Shown here piece by piece: positions 35,483-44,210 of a stretch of 64,000 bases of DNA. The notes beneath the pieces were generated by a model, which saw only the letters and a list, made by a program, of their open reading frames with translations, did no database searches and had not been told where the DNA came from. Position 1 is the stretch's first letter, and every line of letters starts with the position of its first letter. This stretch comes from Boseongicola sp. H5 (lineage in GTDB: Bacteria; Pseudomonadota; Alphaproteobacteria; Rhodobacterales; Rhodobacteraceae). The DNA lies in contig JACNMN010000007.1 of the NCBI GenBank assembly GCA_020622165.1, positions 163,053 through 227,052 of the forward strand, in the 5' to 3' direction. Both the position numbers and the translations under genes were made by a program.

Positions 35483-38400
35483 GACGGTTCCTGCTCATAT
35501 CTCTGCTTGCCGTCTTTCCCGTCGCGCTTGGCGCGCAGGATGACGACAGGGGACGGCTGCAGGCGCTTCTGGAAGATGCGCTGTCCGACGATGCGGCGCG
35601 GCAGGTCAGGATCGAGGGGTTTCGCGGCGCGCTGAGTTCGCGGGCCTCGCTTGACCGGCTGACCATCGCGGATGAAGACGGCGTCTGGCTGGTTCTGGAA
35701 GACGTCACGCTGGACTGGAGACGCAGTGCCCTGTTCTCCCGCGCGCTGGAAGTCAACGAGCTGACCGCCGCGCGGCTGGAGCTTGCCCGGCTTCCGCAAT
35801 CCACGGGCGGCCTGCCCGATGCCGAAGCGACGCCGTTCAGCCTGCCCGAGCTTCCGCTGAGCATCCGCATTCAGGAGACGGCCATCGACCGGGTTGAAAT
35901 CGGGGCGCCCGTTCTGGGCCAGGCCCTGGTCTTTTCCGTCAACGGATCCGCCGAACTGGCGGACGGGGACGGGACCGCAAATCTGGAACTCGAACGGCGC
36001 GATGGCCCGTTGGGGCAATTCAGTCTGACCGCCGGCTTTGAAAACGAAACCCGGATTGCCGAGATCGCCCTGCTGTTCGAGGAGGAGGAGGGCGGGCTGG
36101 CCGCGTCGCTTCTGGGCATTCCCGGCGAACCTTCCGTGCTGCTTTCGCTGGAGGGACAGGGGCCGCTTTCGGATTTCGTGGCCGAGTTCTCGCTGGAAAC
36201 GGACGGGGAGCCGCGCCTTGCCGGAGATCTGGAAGTCATGCAGACCGACACCGGCGCGCAATCGGTCATGCTCGATCTGTCAGGCGACATCACGGCGATT
36301 GTCCTGCCGGAATACCGCGACTTCTTCGGGACGGACGTCTCCCTGATCGCGAATGTCACGCAGGATGCCGCCGGAATCCTGACCGCCGACCCGATACGGA
36401 TCGATGCGGCCGCCATGCAACTGGAAGGGCGCGTGGTGCTGGATGCGGAACGCCAGCCTGACAGCTTTGCCCTGCGTGGCAACATCGCCCCCACCCGCGC
36501 GGCGGAAGATCGGGTTTTGCTGCCAATCGCCGATGGCGACGTGTCCATCGCATCCGCGCGGCTGGACATCAGCTACGACCGGCGGGACGGCAACAGTTGG
36601 GCGGGCGACGCAGAACTGCGCGGTCTTGTTGCGGGAGACCTGAGCGCAGCGGCCGTGACGCTGGACATGGGCGGCGATATCACCGAAGCCGCGCGCGGGA
36701 TGTCGTCGGTCACCGCGCGCATATCCGCCGCCGCGACCGGCCTTGGCCACAGGGATGAGGCCGTCGCAACGGCCATCGGCGACGCGGCCACGCTCCGCAC
36801 CGATCTGGCATGGGAGGCGGAGGCACCGGTCACGCTCAGCGGTCTGCAAGTGACCGCCGGCGATCTGACCCTTGAGGGGGAAGCCAGCGCCGAACTGGCC
36901 GATGACCGTCTTGATCTGACCTATGCCGTGCAGGCCGAAAGCGCGGACCTGAGCCGTTTCGCGCCGATGGTCGGCGATGGTTTGCAGGGCAGCGCCACTT
37001 TGGCGGTTGGGGGGACAGCCGACGCATTGTCCGGCGCCTTCGATGCCACCATCAGCGGGCAGTCCACGGAGCTGCGCCTGTCCCCAAGCCTGCCACCCGC
37101 CCTGTTTGCCGGAACCACCGAACTTGCGGTGGCCATTCGCCGGGACGAAACGGGGCTTTTGCTTGAGGATCTGAACCTCGCGAGCCGCGAGCTTTCGGTC
37201 AAGGGTGGCGGCCGGCTCAGCAGTGAAGCAAGCGAGATACTGGCCTCGGTCTGGCTGCGGAACGTGGCGCTCTTCACCTCTGCCCTGTCCGGCCCGGTCG
37301 AGGTTCACGGCGGCATACGCAGAACCGGCGGCGAAGGGCCTTGGGCAACCGAGGCCGATCTGGAAGGCCCCGGAGGCACGACGATGACCCTGACCGGCGA
37401 CGTGGGCCTGCCGGACGGCGCGGTTGATCTGGGCCTGACCGGGCGCGCGCCCTTGGCGCTCGCGGATCGGTTCATCGCCCCCCGAACCATCCGGGGCGAC
37501 CTGACCATGGATCTCCGCCTTGCCGGCACCCCCGATCTTCGCAATGTCTCGGGCAGCCTGAACGCCAATGGAGCGAGGATCGCGGCGCCGGCGCTTGGCT
37601 TCGGGCTGGAAGACGTCACGGCGAATATCCGGCTGGCCGAGGGCACCGCACGCGTGACGACAAGCGGGGTCATCACCTCCGGCGGGCGGGTCACCGCCAA
37701 TGGATCGGTCGGCATTTCCGGGCGCAGCCTTCCGGTGCGCTTCGACATTGCCATGAACGAGGTCGTTCTGGTCGATCCGCAGCTTTACGAAGTTCTCATC
37801 CCGGAAGCCCGGCTGAACTATGCAGGCAATCTTGCAGGCTCGACGCGCCTGTCGGGTGAGATCCTCATCGGCGAGACGGAAATCCGGATACCGGAATCCT
37901 CGCTTGGCACCACCGAAGCCATTCCCGAAATCACCCATGTGGGCGAAACCGCCGCGCAGCTCCGGACACGCGCCTTTGCGGGTCTGCTTGGCCGAAACGG
38001 AGACGGCACCGGCGGGGGAAATTCCGAGATCGCGCTGGATCTGACGGTCAGCGCCCCGGGCCGCATTTTCCTGCGCGGCCGGGGTCTGGACGCGGAACTG
38101 GGCGGCACATTGCGGGTGCGGGGCACCGCCGCCAACGCCATACCCGATGGCCGGTTCGAGCTGATCCGCGGGCGGCTGGGCATTCTGGGCCAGCGGCTGG
38201 ATCTGGTGCAGGGCAGCGCAACCCTGCGGGGCAGCTTCGATCCGTTCATCCGCCTTGTCGCGCAAAGCCGGTCCGGAGAGTATCTGATCCGCATCATCCT
38301 TGAAGGTCCGGCCTCGGCACCCGAGGTCATCTTCTCCTCCGAACCGGAGCTGCCCCGTGACGAGGTGCTGGCGCAGTTCTTCTTCGGTCGCAGCGTCTCC

Positions 38401-38724
38401 AGCTTGTCGGCGATCCAGGCACTCCAGCTTGCGGATGCCGTGGCCGGGCTGGCAGGCGGCGACTCCGGCGGAGGTATCTTCGCCGGCCTGCGGGAGAATC
38501 TCGGGCTGGACGATCTCGATATCCAGACCACCGAGGATGGGAGCGCAGCCCTGCGCGCAGGCCGGTACATCTCGGACAATATCTATACGGATGTGACCCT
38601 GGGTGGCGAAAACGGCGCGACCATCAATCTCAATATCGATCTGACGCCAAGCATTACCGCGCGCGGCAGTTTCGGCGCCGAGGGAGACAGCAGCCTGGGT
38701 TTGTTTTTCGAGCGCGATTACTGA
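35479..38724 (+). CDS. tamB: Translocation and assembly module subunit TamB
   Basis: 1081-residue AsmA/TamB-family protein spanning the periplasm as a long beta-taco groove; with TamA it assists outer-membrane assembly and probably phospholipid transport. N-terminal anchor/signal (LLISLLAVFPVALGAQ), long repetitive beta-strand region, and the C-terminal DUF490 domain (about 750-1081), including RGRGLDAELGGTLRVRG, RLVAQSRSGEYLIRIILEG and LGLFFERDY. A TTG start at 35479 shares bases with the tamA TGA stop, a coupled-translation arrangement. Confidence 0.92.
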   Translation: MRRFLLISLLAVFPVALGAQDDDRGRLQALLEDALSDDAARQVRIEGFRGALSSRASLDRLTIADEDGVWLVLEDVTLDWRRSALFSRALEVNELTAARLELARLPQSTGGLPDAEATPFSLPELPLSIRIQETAIDRVEIGAPVLGQALVFSVNGSAELADGDGTANLELERRDGPLGQFSLTAGFENETRIAEIALLFEEEEGGLAASLLGIPGEPSVLLSLEGQGPLSDFVAEFSLETDGEPRLAGDLEVMQTDTGAQSVMLDLSGDITAIVLPEYRDFFGTDVSLIANVTQDAAGILTADPIRIDAAAMQLEGRVVLDAERQPDSFALRGNIAPTRAAEDRVLLPIADGDVSIASARLDISYDRRDGNSWAGDAELRGLVAGDLSAAAVTLDMGGDITEAARGMSSVTARISAAATGLGHRDEAVATAIGDAATLRTDLAWEAEAPVTLSGLQVTAGDLTLEGEASAELADDRLDLTYAVQAESADLSRFAPMVGDGLQGSATLAVGGTADALSGAFDATISGQSTELRLSPSLPPALFAGTTELAVAIRRDETGLLLEDLNLASRELSVKGGGRLSSEASEILASVWLRNVALFTSALSGPVEVHGGIRRTGGEGPWATEADLEGPGGTTMTLTGDVGLPDGAVDLGLTGRAPLALADRFIAPRTIRGDLTMDLRLAGTPDLRNVSGSLNANGARIAAPALGFGLEDVTANIRLAEGTARVTTSGVITSGGRVTANGSVGISGRSLPVRFDIAMNEVVLVDPQLYEVLIPEARLNYAGNLAGSTRLSGEILIGETEIRIPESSLGTTEAIPEITHVGETAAQLRTRAFAGLLGRNGDGTGGGNSEIALDLTVSAPGRIFLRGRGLDAELGGTLRVRGTAANAIPDGRFELIRGRLGILGQRLDLVQGSATLRGSFDPFIRLVAQSRSGEYLIRIILEGPASAPEVIFSSEPELPRDEVLAQFFFGRSVSSLSAIQALQLADAVAGLAGGDSGGGIFAGLRENLGLDDLDIQTTEDGSAALRAGRYISDNIYTDVTLGGENGATINLNIDLTPSITARGSFGAEGDSSLGLFFERDY

Positions 38725-38806
38725 ACCGGGCCGCGGTTCGGGATTTCGCGCATTGGCCCGTTGACAGCGCTTTGACCCCGCTATATCAGCCGCTTCCACG
38801 ACACCT

Positions 38807-38893
38807 GCCCAGGTGGCGGAATTGGTAGACGCGCTAGCTTCAGGTGCTAGTGTCCGTATGGACGTGGAGGTTCGAGTCCTCTCCTGGGCACCA
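38807..38893 (+). tRNA. tRNA-Leu (anticodon CAG)
   Basis: Class II tRNA: acceptor stem GCCCAGG/CCTGGGC, D-arm with TGGCGGAATTGGTAGACGC, anticodon stem CTAGC/GCTAG enclosing loop TTCAGGT (anticodon CAG), long variable arm TGTCCGTATGGACG and T-arm GAGGTTCGAGTCCTC. The discriminator A and CCA (38891-38893) are encoded. It lies 82 bp after tamB and 38 bp before an RNase D-like gene. Confidence 0.97.
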
Positions 38894-38931
38894 CCCCTTT
38901 TTCTGACCAGGGGTCGAGAAAAGGGGCAGAT

Positions 38932-39543
38932 GTGACGATCCATACCTATCAGAACGATTTGCCGGACGGGCTCGATCTTGGGCCGGTGGTCGCGATCGAT
39001 TGCGAAACCATGGGTCTGAATCCGCATCGCGACCGGTTGTGTCTGGTTCAGCTCTCGGGCGGGGACGGCAATGCGCATCTGGTGCAGATCGCCAACGGAC
39101 AGACGGAGGCGCCCAATCTCGCCGCCCTGCTGACAGATCCCGATGTGCTGAAGCTGTTTCATTTCGGGCGCTTCGACATCGCCGCGATGATGAATGCCTT
39201 CGGAGCATTGGCCGCGCCGGTCTACTGCACCAAGATCGCGTCGAAACTAGTACGGACCTATACCGACCGGCATGGGCTGAAGTACCTTTGCCAGGAACTT
39301 CTGGGCATCGACATCTCCAAGCATCAGCAAAGCTCGGACTGGGGTGCGGAGGTGCTCAGCGAGGCGCAGAAAACCTATGCTGCATCCGACGTGTTGTATC
39401 TTCACCGGCTTCGGGAAGAGCTTGACCGGCGACTGGCGCGCGAAGGGCGGAGCGATCTTGCACAAGCATCGTTCGACTTCCTGCCGGCACGGGCCCGGCT
39501 TGATCTGGCGGGCTGGCCGGAGATCGACATCTTCGCGCATTAG
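38932..39543 (+). CDS. rnd: RNase D-like 3'-5' exonuclease
   Basis: 203-residue DEDD-family exonuclease. Exo I VAIDCETMGLNP, Exo II LKLFHFGRFDIAAM and Exo III YAASDVLYLHRLREELD (DEDDy type) are present. It lacks the C-terminal HRDC domains of full-length RNase D, so it is the short form common in alphaproteobacteria. A GTG start at 38932 has AGGGG 5 nt upstream. Likely acts on structured RNA 3' ends. Followed by the lpt genes. Confidence 0.88.
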   Translation: MTIHTYQNDLPDGLDLGPVVAIDCETMGLNPHRDRLCLVQLSGGDGNAHLVQIANGQTEAPNLAALLTDPDVLKLFHFGRFDIAAMMNAFGALAAPVYCTKIASKLVRTYTDRHGLKYLCQELLGIDISKHQQSSDWGAEVLSEAQKTYAASDVLYLHRLREELDRRLAREGRSDLAQASFDFLPARARLDLAGWPEIDIFAH

Positions 39544-39551
39544 CCGCGCCG

Positions 39552-40148
39552 ATGGCCGTAACCAACCGATATTCACAGATCGTGGCCTGGGTGAAGGTCA
39601 TCTTGCCGCTTCTGGCTCTTGGCCTTCTGTCGACGCTGTTTCTGTTCTCCAACTCCCCCGACCCCGACCGCGCAATTCCATTCGCTGAGGTTGATGTAGA
39701 AGAACTTGCCCGCGAACAGCGGCTGGGCAACCCGCGCTTTGCCGGCACGCTGGAAGATGGGCGGGAGGTTCTGTTCATCGCCGAAAGCGCGGCGCCGGTG
39801 CCCGACGCGCCGGATCGGATTTCCGCGCAACAGGTCGAAACCCGCGTCGCCATATCGGAAACCGACTATCTTCTTCTGAACAGCGCCGCATCGGAAGTGG
39901 ATCTGAGCAATCGGACCGCCGATCTGCAAAACGATGTCCGTCTGACCAGTTCGACGGGCTACCGGCTTGAAAGCGACCGTATCGTGGTCTCCTTCGAGGT
40001 TCTGAGCGTCGTTTCGCCCGGTCCGGTCCGGGTCGACGGCCCCTCCATGACGCTGAGCGCGGATCGGATGGTTCTGTCCGAAGAAACCGGTGTGCAGGTT
40101 CTGAGTTTCAACGGACGGGTCAGGATGCTATATGAGCCGGAGAGTTGA
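39552..40148 (+). CDS. lptC: LPS export protein LptC
   Basis: 198-residue bitopic inner-membrane protein of the Lpt bridge that moves LPS to the outer membrane. N-terminal helix (WVKVILPLLALGLLSTLFLF) then a periplasmic beta-jellyroll (VETRVAISETDYLLLNSAASEVDL, LSADRMVLSEE in two parts). 8 nt after rnd and 9 nt before lptA, so one operon. Sequence conservation in LptC is low; the call rests on length, topology and its position before lptA-lptB. Confidence 0.86.
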   Translation: MAVTNRYSQIVAWVKVILPLLALGLLSTLFLFSNSPDPDRAIPFAEVDVEELAREQRLGNPRFAGTLEDGREVLFIAESAAPVPDAPDRISAQQVETRVAISETDYLLLNSAASEVDLSNRTADLQNDVRLTSSTGYRLESDRIVVSFEVLSVVSPGPVRVDGPSMTLSADRMVLSEETGVQVLSFNGRVRMLYEPES

Positions 40149-40157
40149 GGTTTCTTG

Positions 40158-40649
40158 ATGCGCGCATTTCTTACGGCTTTTCTGGCCCTGCAATTTTCGG
40201 CCCTTGCTGCCTTTGCCCAGGTCAATATCGGCTTCGGCGATGTGGCGCATGATGCAACACAGTCGATCGAGGTTACCGCCGACGCCCTGACATTGAATCA
40301 GGAAACCGGCAATGCCGTCTTTACCGGCAACGTCATCATCGTTCAGGGCGACCTGCGCATCGCGGCGGGCGAGGTCACCGTTTTCTACAACACCGAAGAT
40401 GGTGGCACACAGGATGTCAGCCGGGTCGAGGCGACCGGAGGCGTTCTCGTCACGCGGGGGGTAGATGCCGCCGAGGGGCAATCCGCAGCCTATGAAGTCG
40501 CCTCCTCCCTCATGACCCTGTCGGGCGGCGTGCTGGTCACGCAAGGGGCCACGGCAATCTCGGGCGACCGGATGGTCGTGAACATGGCCACCGGCGACGG
40601 CACGGTCGAAGGGCGCGTTCGCACCATCTTGCAGCAGGGAACGGACTGA
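40158..40649 (+). CDS. lptA: LPS export protein LptA
   Basis: 163-residue periplasmic OstA-family protein forming the bridge for LPS. Signal peptide (FLTAFLALQFSALAAFAQ), then EVTADALTLNQETGNAVFTGNVIIVQG, the typical LptA opening (in two segments), and repeated short beta strands. ATG 40158 is preferred: GAGG lies 7 nt upstream; a TTG at 40155 is too close. Stop overlaps the lptB start by one base. Confidence 0.9.
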   Translation: MRAFLTAFLALQFSALAAFAQVNIGFGDVAHDATQSIEVTADALTLNQETGNAVFTGNVIIVQGDLRIAAGEVTVFYNTEDGGTQDVSRVEATGGVLVTRGVDAAEGQSAAYEVASSLMTLSGGVLVTQGATAISGDRMVVNMATGDGTVEGRVRTILQQGTD

Positions 40650-41410
40650 TGGCGGCCCGTCCCAACCTGACCGTCACCGAAGGCCAGCAGGGCCTGCATA
40701 TCAGCCGGCTGCGCAAGAGCTATCGCCGCCGGCCGGTGATCCGCGATGTCACCATGTCGCTGAACCAGGGGGAGGTTGTGGCGCTGCTGGGCCCGAACGG
40801 ATCGGGCAAGACCACATGTTTCTACTCGATCGCCGGGCTGATCACGCCGGATGGCGGAACGGTCACGCTGGATGGGCGCGATGTCACGCAGCTTCCCATG
40901 TATCGCCGCGCCAAGGCCGGGATCGGATACTTGCCTCAGGAAATGTCGATTTTCCGCGGCCTGTCCGTCGAAGACAACATCATGGCGATCCTGGAGGTCG
41001 CGGAGCCGAACCGCACGACCCGTCTGGATCGTCTGGAAGAACTGCTTTCGGAATTCTCTGTCGGGCACCTGCGCCGGGCGCCCGCGCTGTCGCTTTCCGG
41101 TGGCGAACGCAGAAGGGTGGAGATTGCCCGCTGTCTGGCCTCGAACCCACGATACGTGCTTCTGGATGAACCTTTTGCCGGGGTCGACCCGATTGCGGTA
41201 AGCGAGATCCGGGCGCTGGTTTCCGACCTCAAGACCCGCGGGCTGGGCGTGCTGATCACCGATCACAACGTGCGGGAAACCCTGCAGATCGTGGATCGCG
41301 CCTATATCCTGCATGACGGTACGATTCTGATGAACGGCACGGCGGATGAAGTCGTCCGGGACGAGAATGTCCGCCGGGTCTATCTGGGGCAGAGCTTCCG
41401 CATCAGCTAG
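40649..41410 (+). CDS. lptB: LPS export ABC transporter ATPase LptB
   Basis: 253-residue ATPase that powers LPS extraction with LptFG. Walker A GPNGSGKTTCFYSIAGL near residue 49, Q-loop YLPQEMSIFRGLSVEDN, signature LSGGERRRVEIAR and Walker B YVLLDEPFAGVDP, closely matching LptB. The TGATG junction with lptA implies coupled translation. Next gene (hpf) is 287 bp away. Confidence 0.95.
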   Translation: MAARPNLTVTEGQQGLHISRLRKSYRRRPVIRDVTMSLNQGEVVALLGPNGSGKTTCFYSIAGLITPDGGTVTLDGRDVTQLPMYRRAKAGIGYLPQEMSIFRGLSVEDNIMAILEVAEPNRTTRLDRLEELLSEFSVGHLRRAPALSLSGGERRRVEIARCLASNPRYVLLDEPFAGVDPIAVSEIRALVSDLKTRGLGVLITDHNVRETLQIVDRAYILHDGTILMNGTADEVVRDENVRRVYLGQSFRIS

Positions 41411-41697
41411 GCAGCCGACCGCTCGGCAATTGCCCGCGCAGGGGCTGAACGCGATGCGCGTGCCACGATATGCCGCCCCTTTCAGCGTCGTCTTGCGATT
41501 GACAGAGCCCGGCAAAGTGTCGCCAAATGGCCCTGATGTTCGCAATTGCCGATCCCCAATTTGTGCCACGCCCGGGCCGCACAAGCCCTGATGGCGCACA
41601 GCGGATCGGCGCATCTGCATCCAGACATCATAAACACTTGGTTAGGGCCACACGGCTAAGGTTGTGAAAGGCTCTATTGGGCTATTTCGGAGGATAC
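41411..41697 (+). other. 287-bp non-coding gap and hpf leader
   Basis: No open frame with coding character on either strand. The last ~60 bases are A/T-richer than the rest and carry a GGAGG site 4 nt before the hpf ATG, so a promoter for hpf probably lies here, but I could not identify convincing -35/-10 elements. In E. coli rpoN sits at this place in the cluster; no trace of it is seen. Confidence 0.5.
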
Positions 41698-42273
41698 ATG
41701 CGGTACCAAATCAGCGGAAAACAGATCGATATCGGTGACGCACTTCAGACCCATGTGAAGGAGTGCCTTGGCTCGGCCGTATCCAAATATGCCGAACGCC
41801 CCACCGATGCCAATGTGATCTTTTCGCGGAGCGGCCATGAATATGTGTGCGAAACCACGGTTCACCTGTCGACCGGACTGACGGCTTCTGCGAAGGCCTC
41901 CGCACATGAAATCTATGCCGCGTTCGATTCGTGCTGCGACAAGATGGAGAAGCAGCTGCGCCGTTACAAACGCCGTCTGAAGGACCATCACAAAGAGCGA
42001 TCACAACCCGTTGAACTTTTCGGCGCGTCGTCCTATATCCTCGCCGCATCGGAAGACAACGATACCGCCGAACCCGAAACCCTCCAGCCCATCATCGTGG
42101 CCGAGATGGAAACGAAAATCCCCTCCCTGTCCGTGGGTGAGGCGGTGATGCAGATGGAAATCGCCGGGGCGCCGCTTCTGGTCTTCCGGAACGAGGGGCA
42201 TGACGGGGTGAATGTTGTGTACCGCCGGGACGATGGAAATGTCGGGTGGATCGACCCCCGTCCGGAAAAGTAA
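41698..42273 (+). CDS. hpf: Ribosome hibernation promoting factor (long form)
   Basis: 191-residue long HPF. N-terminal ribosome-binding domain (MRYQISGKQIDIGDALQTHV, then RRYKRRLKDHH basic helix) and a C-terminal dimerisation domain (IVAEMETKIPSLSVGEAVMQM, NVVYRRDDGNVGWIDP) that pairs ribosomes into 100S dimers in stationary phase. Start ATG 41698 with a GGAGG just upstream. Followed after 42 nt by ptsN, the usual neighbour. Confidence 0.93.
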   Translation: MRYQISGKQIDIGDALQTHVKECLGSAVSKYAERPTDANVIFSRSGHEYVCETTVHLSTGLTASAKASAHEIYAAFDSCCDKMEKQLRRYKRRLKDHHKERSQPVELFGASSYILAASEDNDTAEPETLQPIIVAEMETKIPSLSVGEAVMQMEIAGAPLLVFRNEGHDGVNVVYRRDDGNVGWIDPRPEK

Positions 42274-42315
42274 CCGAACACGCGCACCGGGACAGGCGCG
42301 AGGATAGGATCAGAC

Positions 42316-42780
42316 ATGGATTTGCCGACACTGCTCAAACCGCAGGGCGTTAAGGTTGTTTCGGATGTCACGAGTAAAAAACGCCTGATGCAGACCATCG
42401 CCGATGTGGCGCAAAACCTTGTCGGGCTTCCGGCGAGCAGCATTTTCGACGCGCTGCAGGATCGCGAGAGCCTGGGTCCGACCGGGGTCGGCCACGGCGT
42501 CGCCCTGCCTCACGCGCGGCTTGGCGATCTCACGAATGTCAGCGGGGCCTTCCTCAAGCTCGACAAGCCGATCGATTTCGAATCGGTCGACCGGCAGCCG
42601 GTCGACCTGATTTTTGCGCTGTTCGCTCCCGCTGATAGCGGTGTCGACCATCTCAAGGCACTGGCACTTGTGTCGCGGACCCTTCGCAACCCCACGCTCT
42701 GCGCAAAACTGCGCGCTAATTCTGACCCGGCGACCTTGCATACGCTGATCACCGGCGGCGCGGCGTCGCAGGCGGCCTAA
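42316..42780 (+). CDS. ptsN: PTS IIA-like nitrogen-regulatory protein PtsN (EIIA-Ntr)
   Basis: 154-residue regulatory phosphotransfer protein of the PTS-Ntr system. The phospho-acceptor His66 lies in GVALPHARLG; GPTGVGHGV before it and DLIFALFAPADSGVDHLKAL after it match the family. Follows hpf as in the rpoN-hpf-ptsN clusters of other proteobacteria, but rpoN is absent here. Stop overlaps that of the convergent sulfotransferase gene. Confidence 0.94.
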   Translation: MDLPTLLKPQGVKVVSDVTSKKRLMQTIADVAQNLVGLPASSIFDALQDRESLGPTGVGHGVALPHARLGDLTNVSGAFLKLDKPIDFESVDRQPVDLIFALFAPADSGVDHLKALALVSRTLRNPTLCAKLRANSDPATLHTLITGGAASQAA

Positions 42781-44210
42781 AGCAGGTCCCAGCGCGGAAA
42801 TCCGAAATTCAGATAGTCGCGGCGATAAACCTCCATCGCCGCGTCTTCGACCGAGCCGTCATAGATGCTTTTCAGCGGAAAGGGCTCGTCGCGCAAAGGC
42901 GCATCGAAACCGGCGTCCCCATGGCCAAGTTTCGCGGCCAGCGCGGGCAGCTCCCGCGCCATCTCTTCCTCCCGGATCAGCAGATCGGGCAGGGTGACGT
43001 TCGCCATGCCCTGAAGGATGGCCGTTTGGGTGGCCCAGGCCGGATCGACCTTCAGACCGGTCTGGCCGGCCAGATTGCCTTTCAGAAAGGCAAGAAAGGC
43101 GAGGAACGCGGCCTTGTGCTCCTCCGCTCCATATCCGTCCACAAGCCCTTTCGCGGGGATGGGAAGGCCGTACATCTTGCGCAGCACCCGCCGCGCCTCC
43201 GCATATGCAGGGCGGTCGTTTGGCAGAATGTAGCGGGTGAACACATCATAGGCGCGGGCAACCGGATGCCGCAGAACCGTGAAGCTGCGATGGCCCTCGT
43301 GCCGGCGCATCCATTGGCGAAGCTCCTTTTGGTTCATCCCGCTCGGCACATCGCGCGCGGCAAGCCCGTCAAGCCCGGCCATCCAGGTCACGACCGGCGC
43401 CACCACCGATCCCTTGATGGGCATGAACAGCAGCCCGGTCTCCGGCAGGGCGAAAAACCCCGGAACGCCGGGATGCCGTCTCGGCTCGAAATTGGGGGTC
43501 CGGGTCAGATCGAACCGGTCAAGCGCCGCGACGGCCGCCGCCATTTCCTCGAAATTCTCGACCTTCTGGCTCAGATCGCTCGGGTTTTGCTTTTTCAGTT
43601 TGCTGTTGGTCGCCGAAATCTCATGGGAAGACCCCAGATATCGCGCCATCCCGTTGATCACATCCAGATCGTTGATGTCTTCATAGGAGATGTAGAAGGC
43701 GGTTTGCCCCGTTCGTTGCAGGCCGTTTTGCAGTGCAATCTGGAACGCCTGAAGCTTCTCAAGCAGAACCTCGAACTCTTCGGTGTCGAATGTGATCTTG
43801 TCGGACTCGCGACGGTGCTTCATGTCCGTCAACCGCCATTGACCCGTCGCCGCCGCGATCTTGCGCGATACATAGCTTTCCAGCGGATTGCGGGTCAGGA
43901 TGATCTTGGCGACTTTCGGGTCGGGCAACACCCGCTCCAGCACCCGGGCGTCATGATCGTGAAAGAATCGGAACCCCGGCAATCCTTCGGTATTCTCAAG
44001 CAGCGCGTCGAAAAGTCGGACCGGGTCCCTTTCGCGCGCCTTCATGTCGATGCCGAACATCTCGAAGGTCTTGTGATGGCCCATGAAGGACGGGTTGAAC
44101 ACTTCGCCCAGACAGGCCAGGTCGGGGAACTCGTTCAACGTCGCCTCAAGATAGTTCGACCCGGTCCGCATCTCGGCAAACATCACGAAGGCGTCAAATT
44201 GGCGGGGCAT
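42777..44210 (-). CDS. Two-module sulfotransferase-like protein
   Basis: 477 residues. The N-terminal half looks like an Stf0-type PAPS-dependent sulfotransferase: 5'-phosphosulfate loop EMRTGSNYL (about 13-21), GEVFNPSF, and the 3'-phosphate region IILTRNPLESYVSRK (about 103-117). The C-terminal half has a second, weaker set (LLFMPIKGSVVAPVVTW at 260-276, FTVLRHPVARAYDVF at 310-324) like carbohydrate sulfotransferases, with the phosphosulfate loop degenerate. It is 3'-most in a glycosyltransferase cluster, so the acceptor is probably the polysaccharide made there. Cytoplasmic. Confidence 0.78.
   Translation of the reverse strand: MPRQFDAFVMFAEMRTGSNYLEATLNEFPDLACLGEVFNPSFMGHHKTFEMFGIDMKARERDPVRLFDALLENTEGLPGFRFFHDHDARVLERVLPDPKVAKIILTRNPLESYVSRKIAAATGQWRLTDMKHRRESDKITFDTEEFEVLLEKLQAFQIALQNGLQRTGQTAFYISYEDINDLDVINGMARYLGSSHEISATNSKLKKQNPSDLSQKVENFEEMAAAVAALDRFDLTRTPNFEPRRHPGVPGFFALPETGLLFMPIKGSVVAPVVTWMAGLDGLAARDVPSGMNQKELRQWMRRHEGHRSFTVLRHPVARAYDVFTRYILPNDRPAYAEARRVLRKMYGLPIPAKGLVDGYGAEEHKAAFLAFLAFLKGNLAGQTGLKVDPAWATQTAILQGMANVTLPDLLIREEEMARELPALAAKLGHGDAGFDAPLRDEPFPLKSIYDGSVEDAAMEVYRRDYLNFGFPRWDLL

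Noticed and set aside
36280..39162. A 960-codon minus-strand open frame
   Set aside because: Antisense to tamB and crossing tRNA-Leu; no recognisable domains.
41636..41665. A heat-shock-type promoter for hpf (CTTG at 41637)
   Set aside because: No CYTATnT-type -10 at the proper distance.
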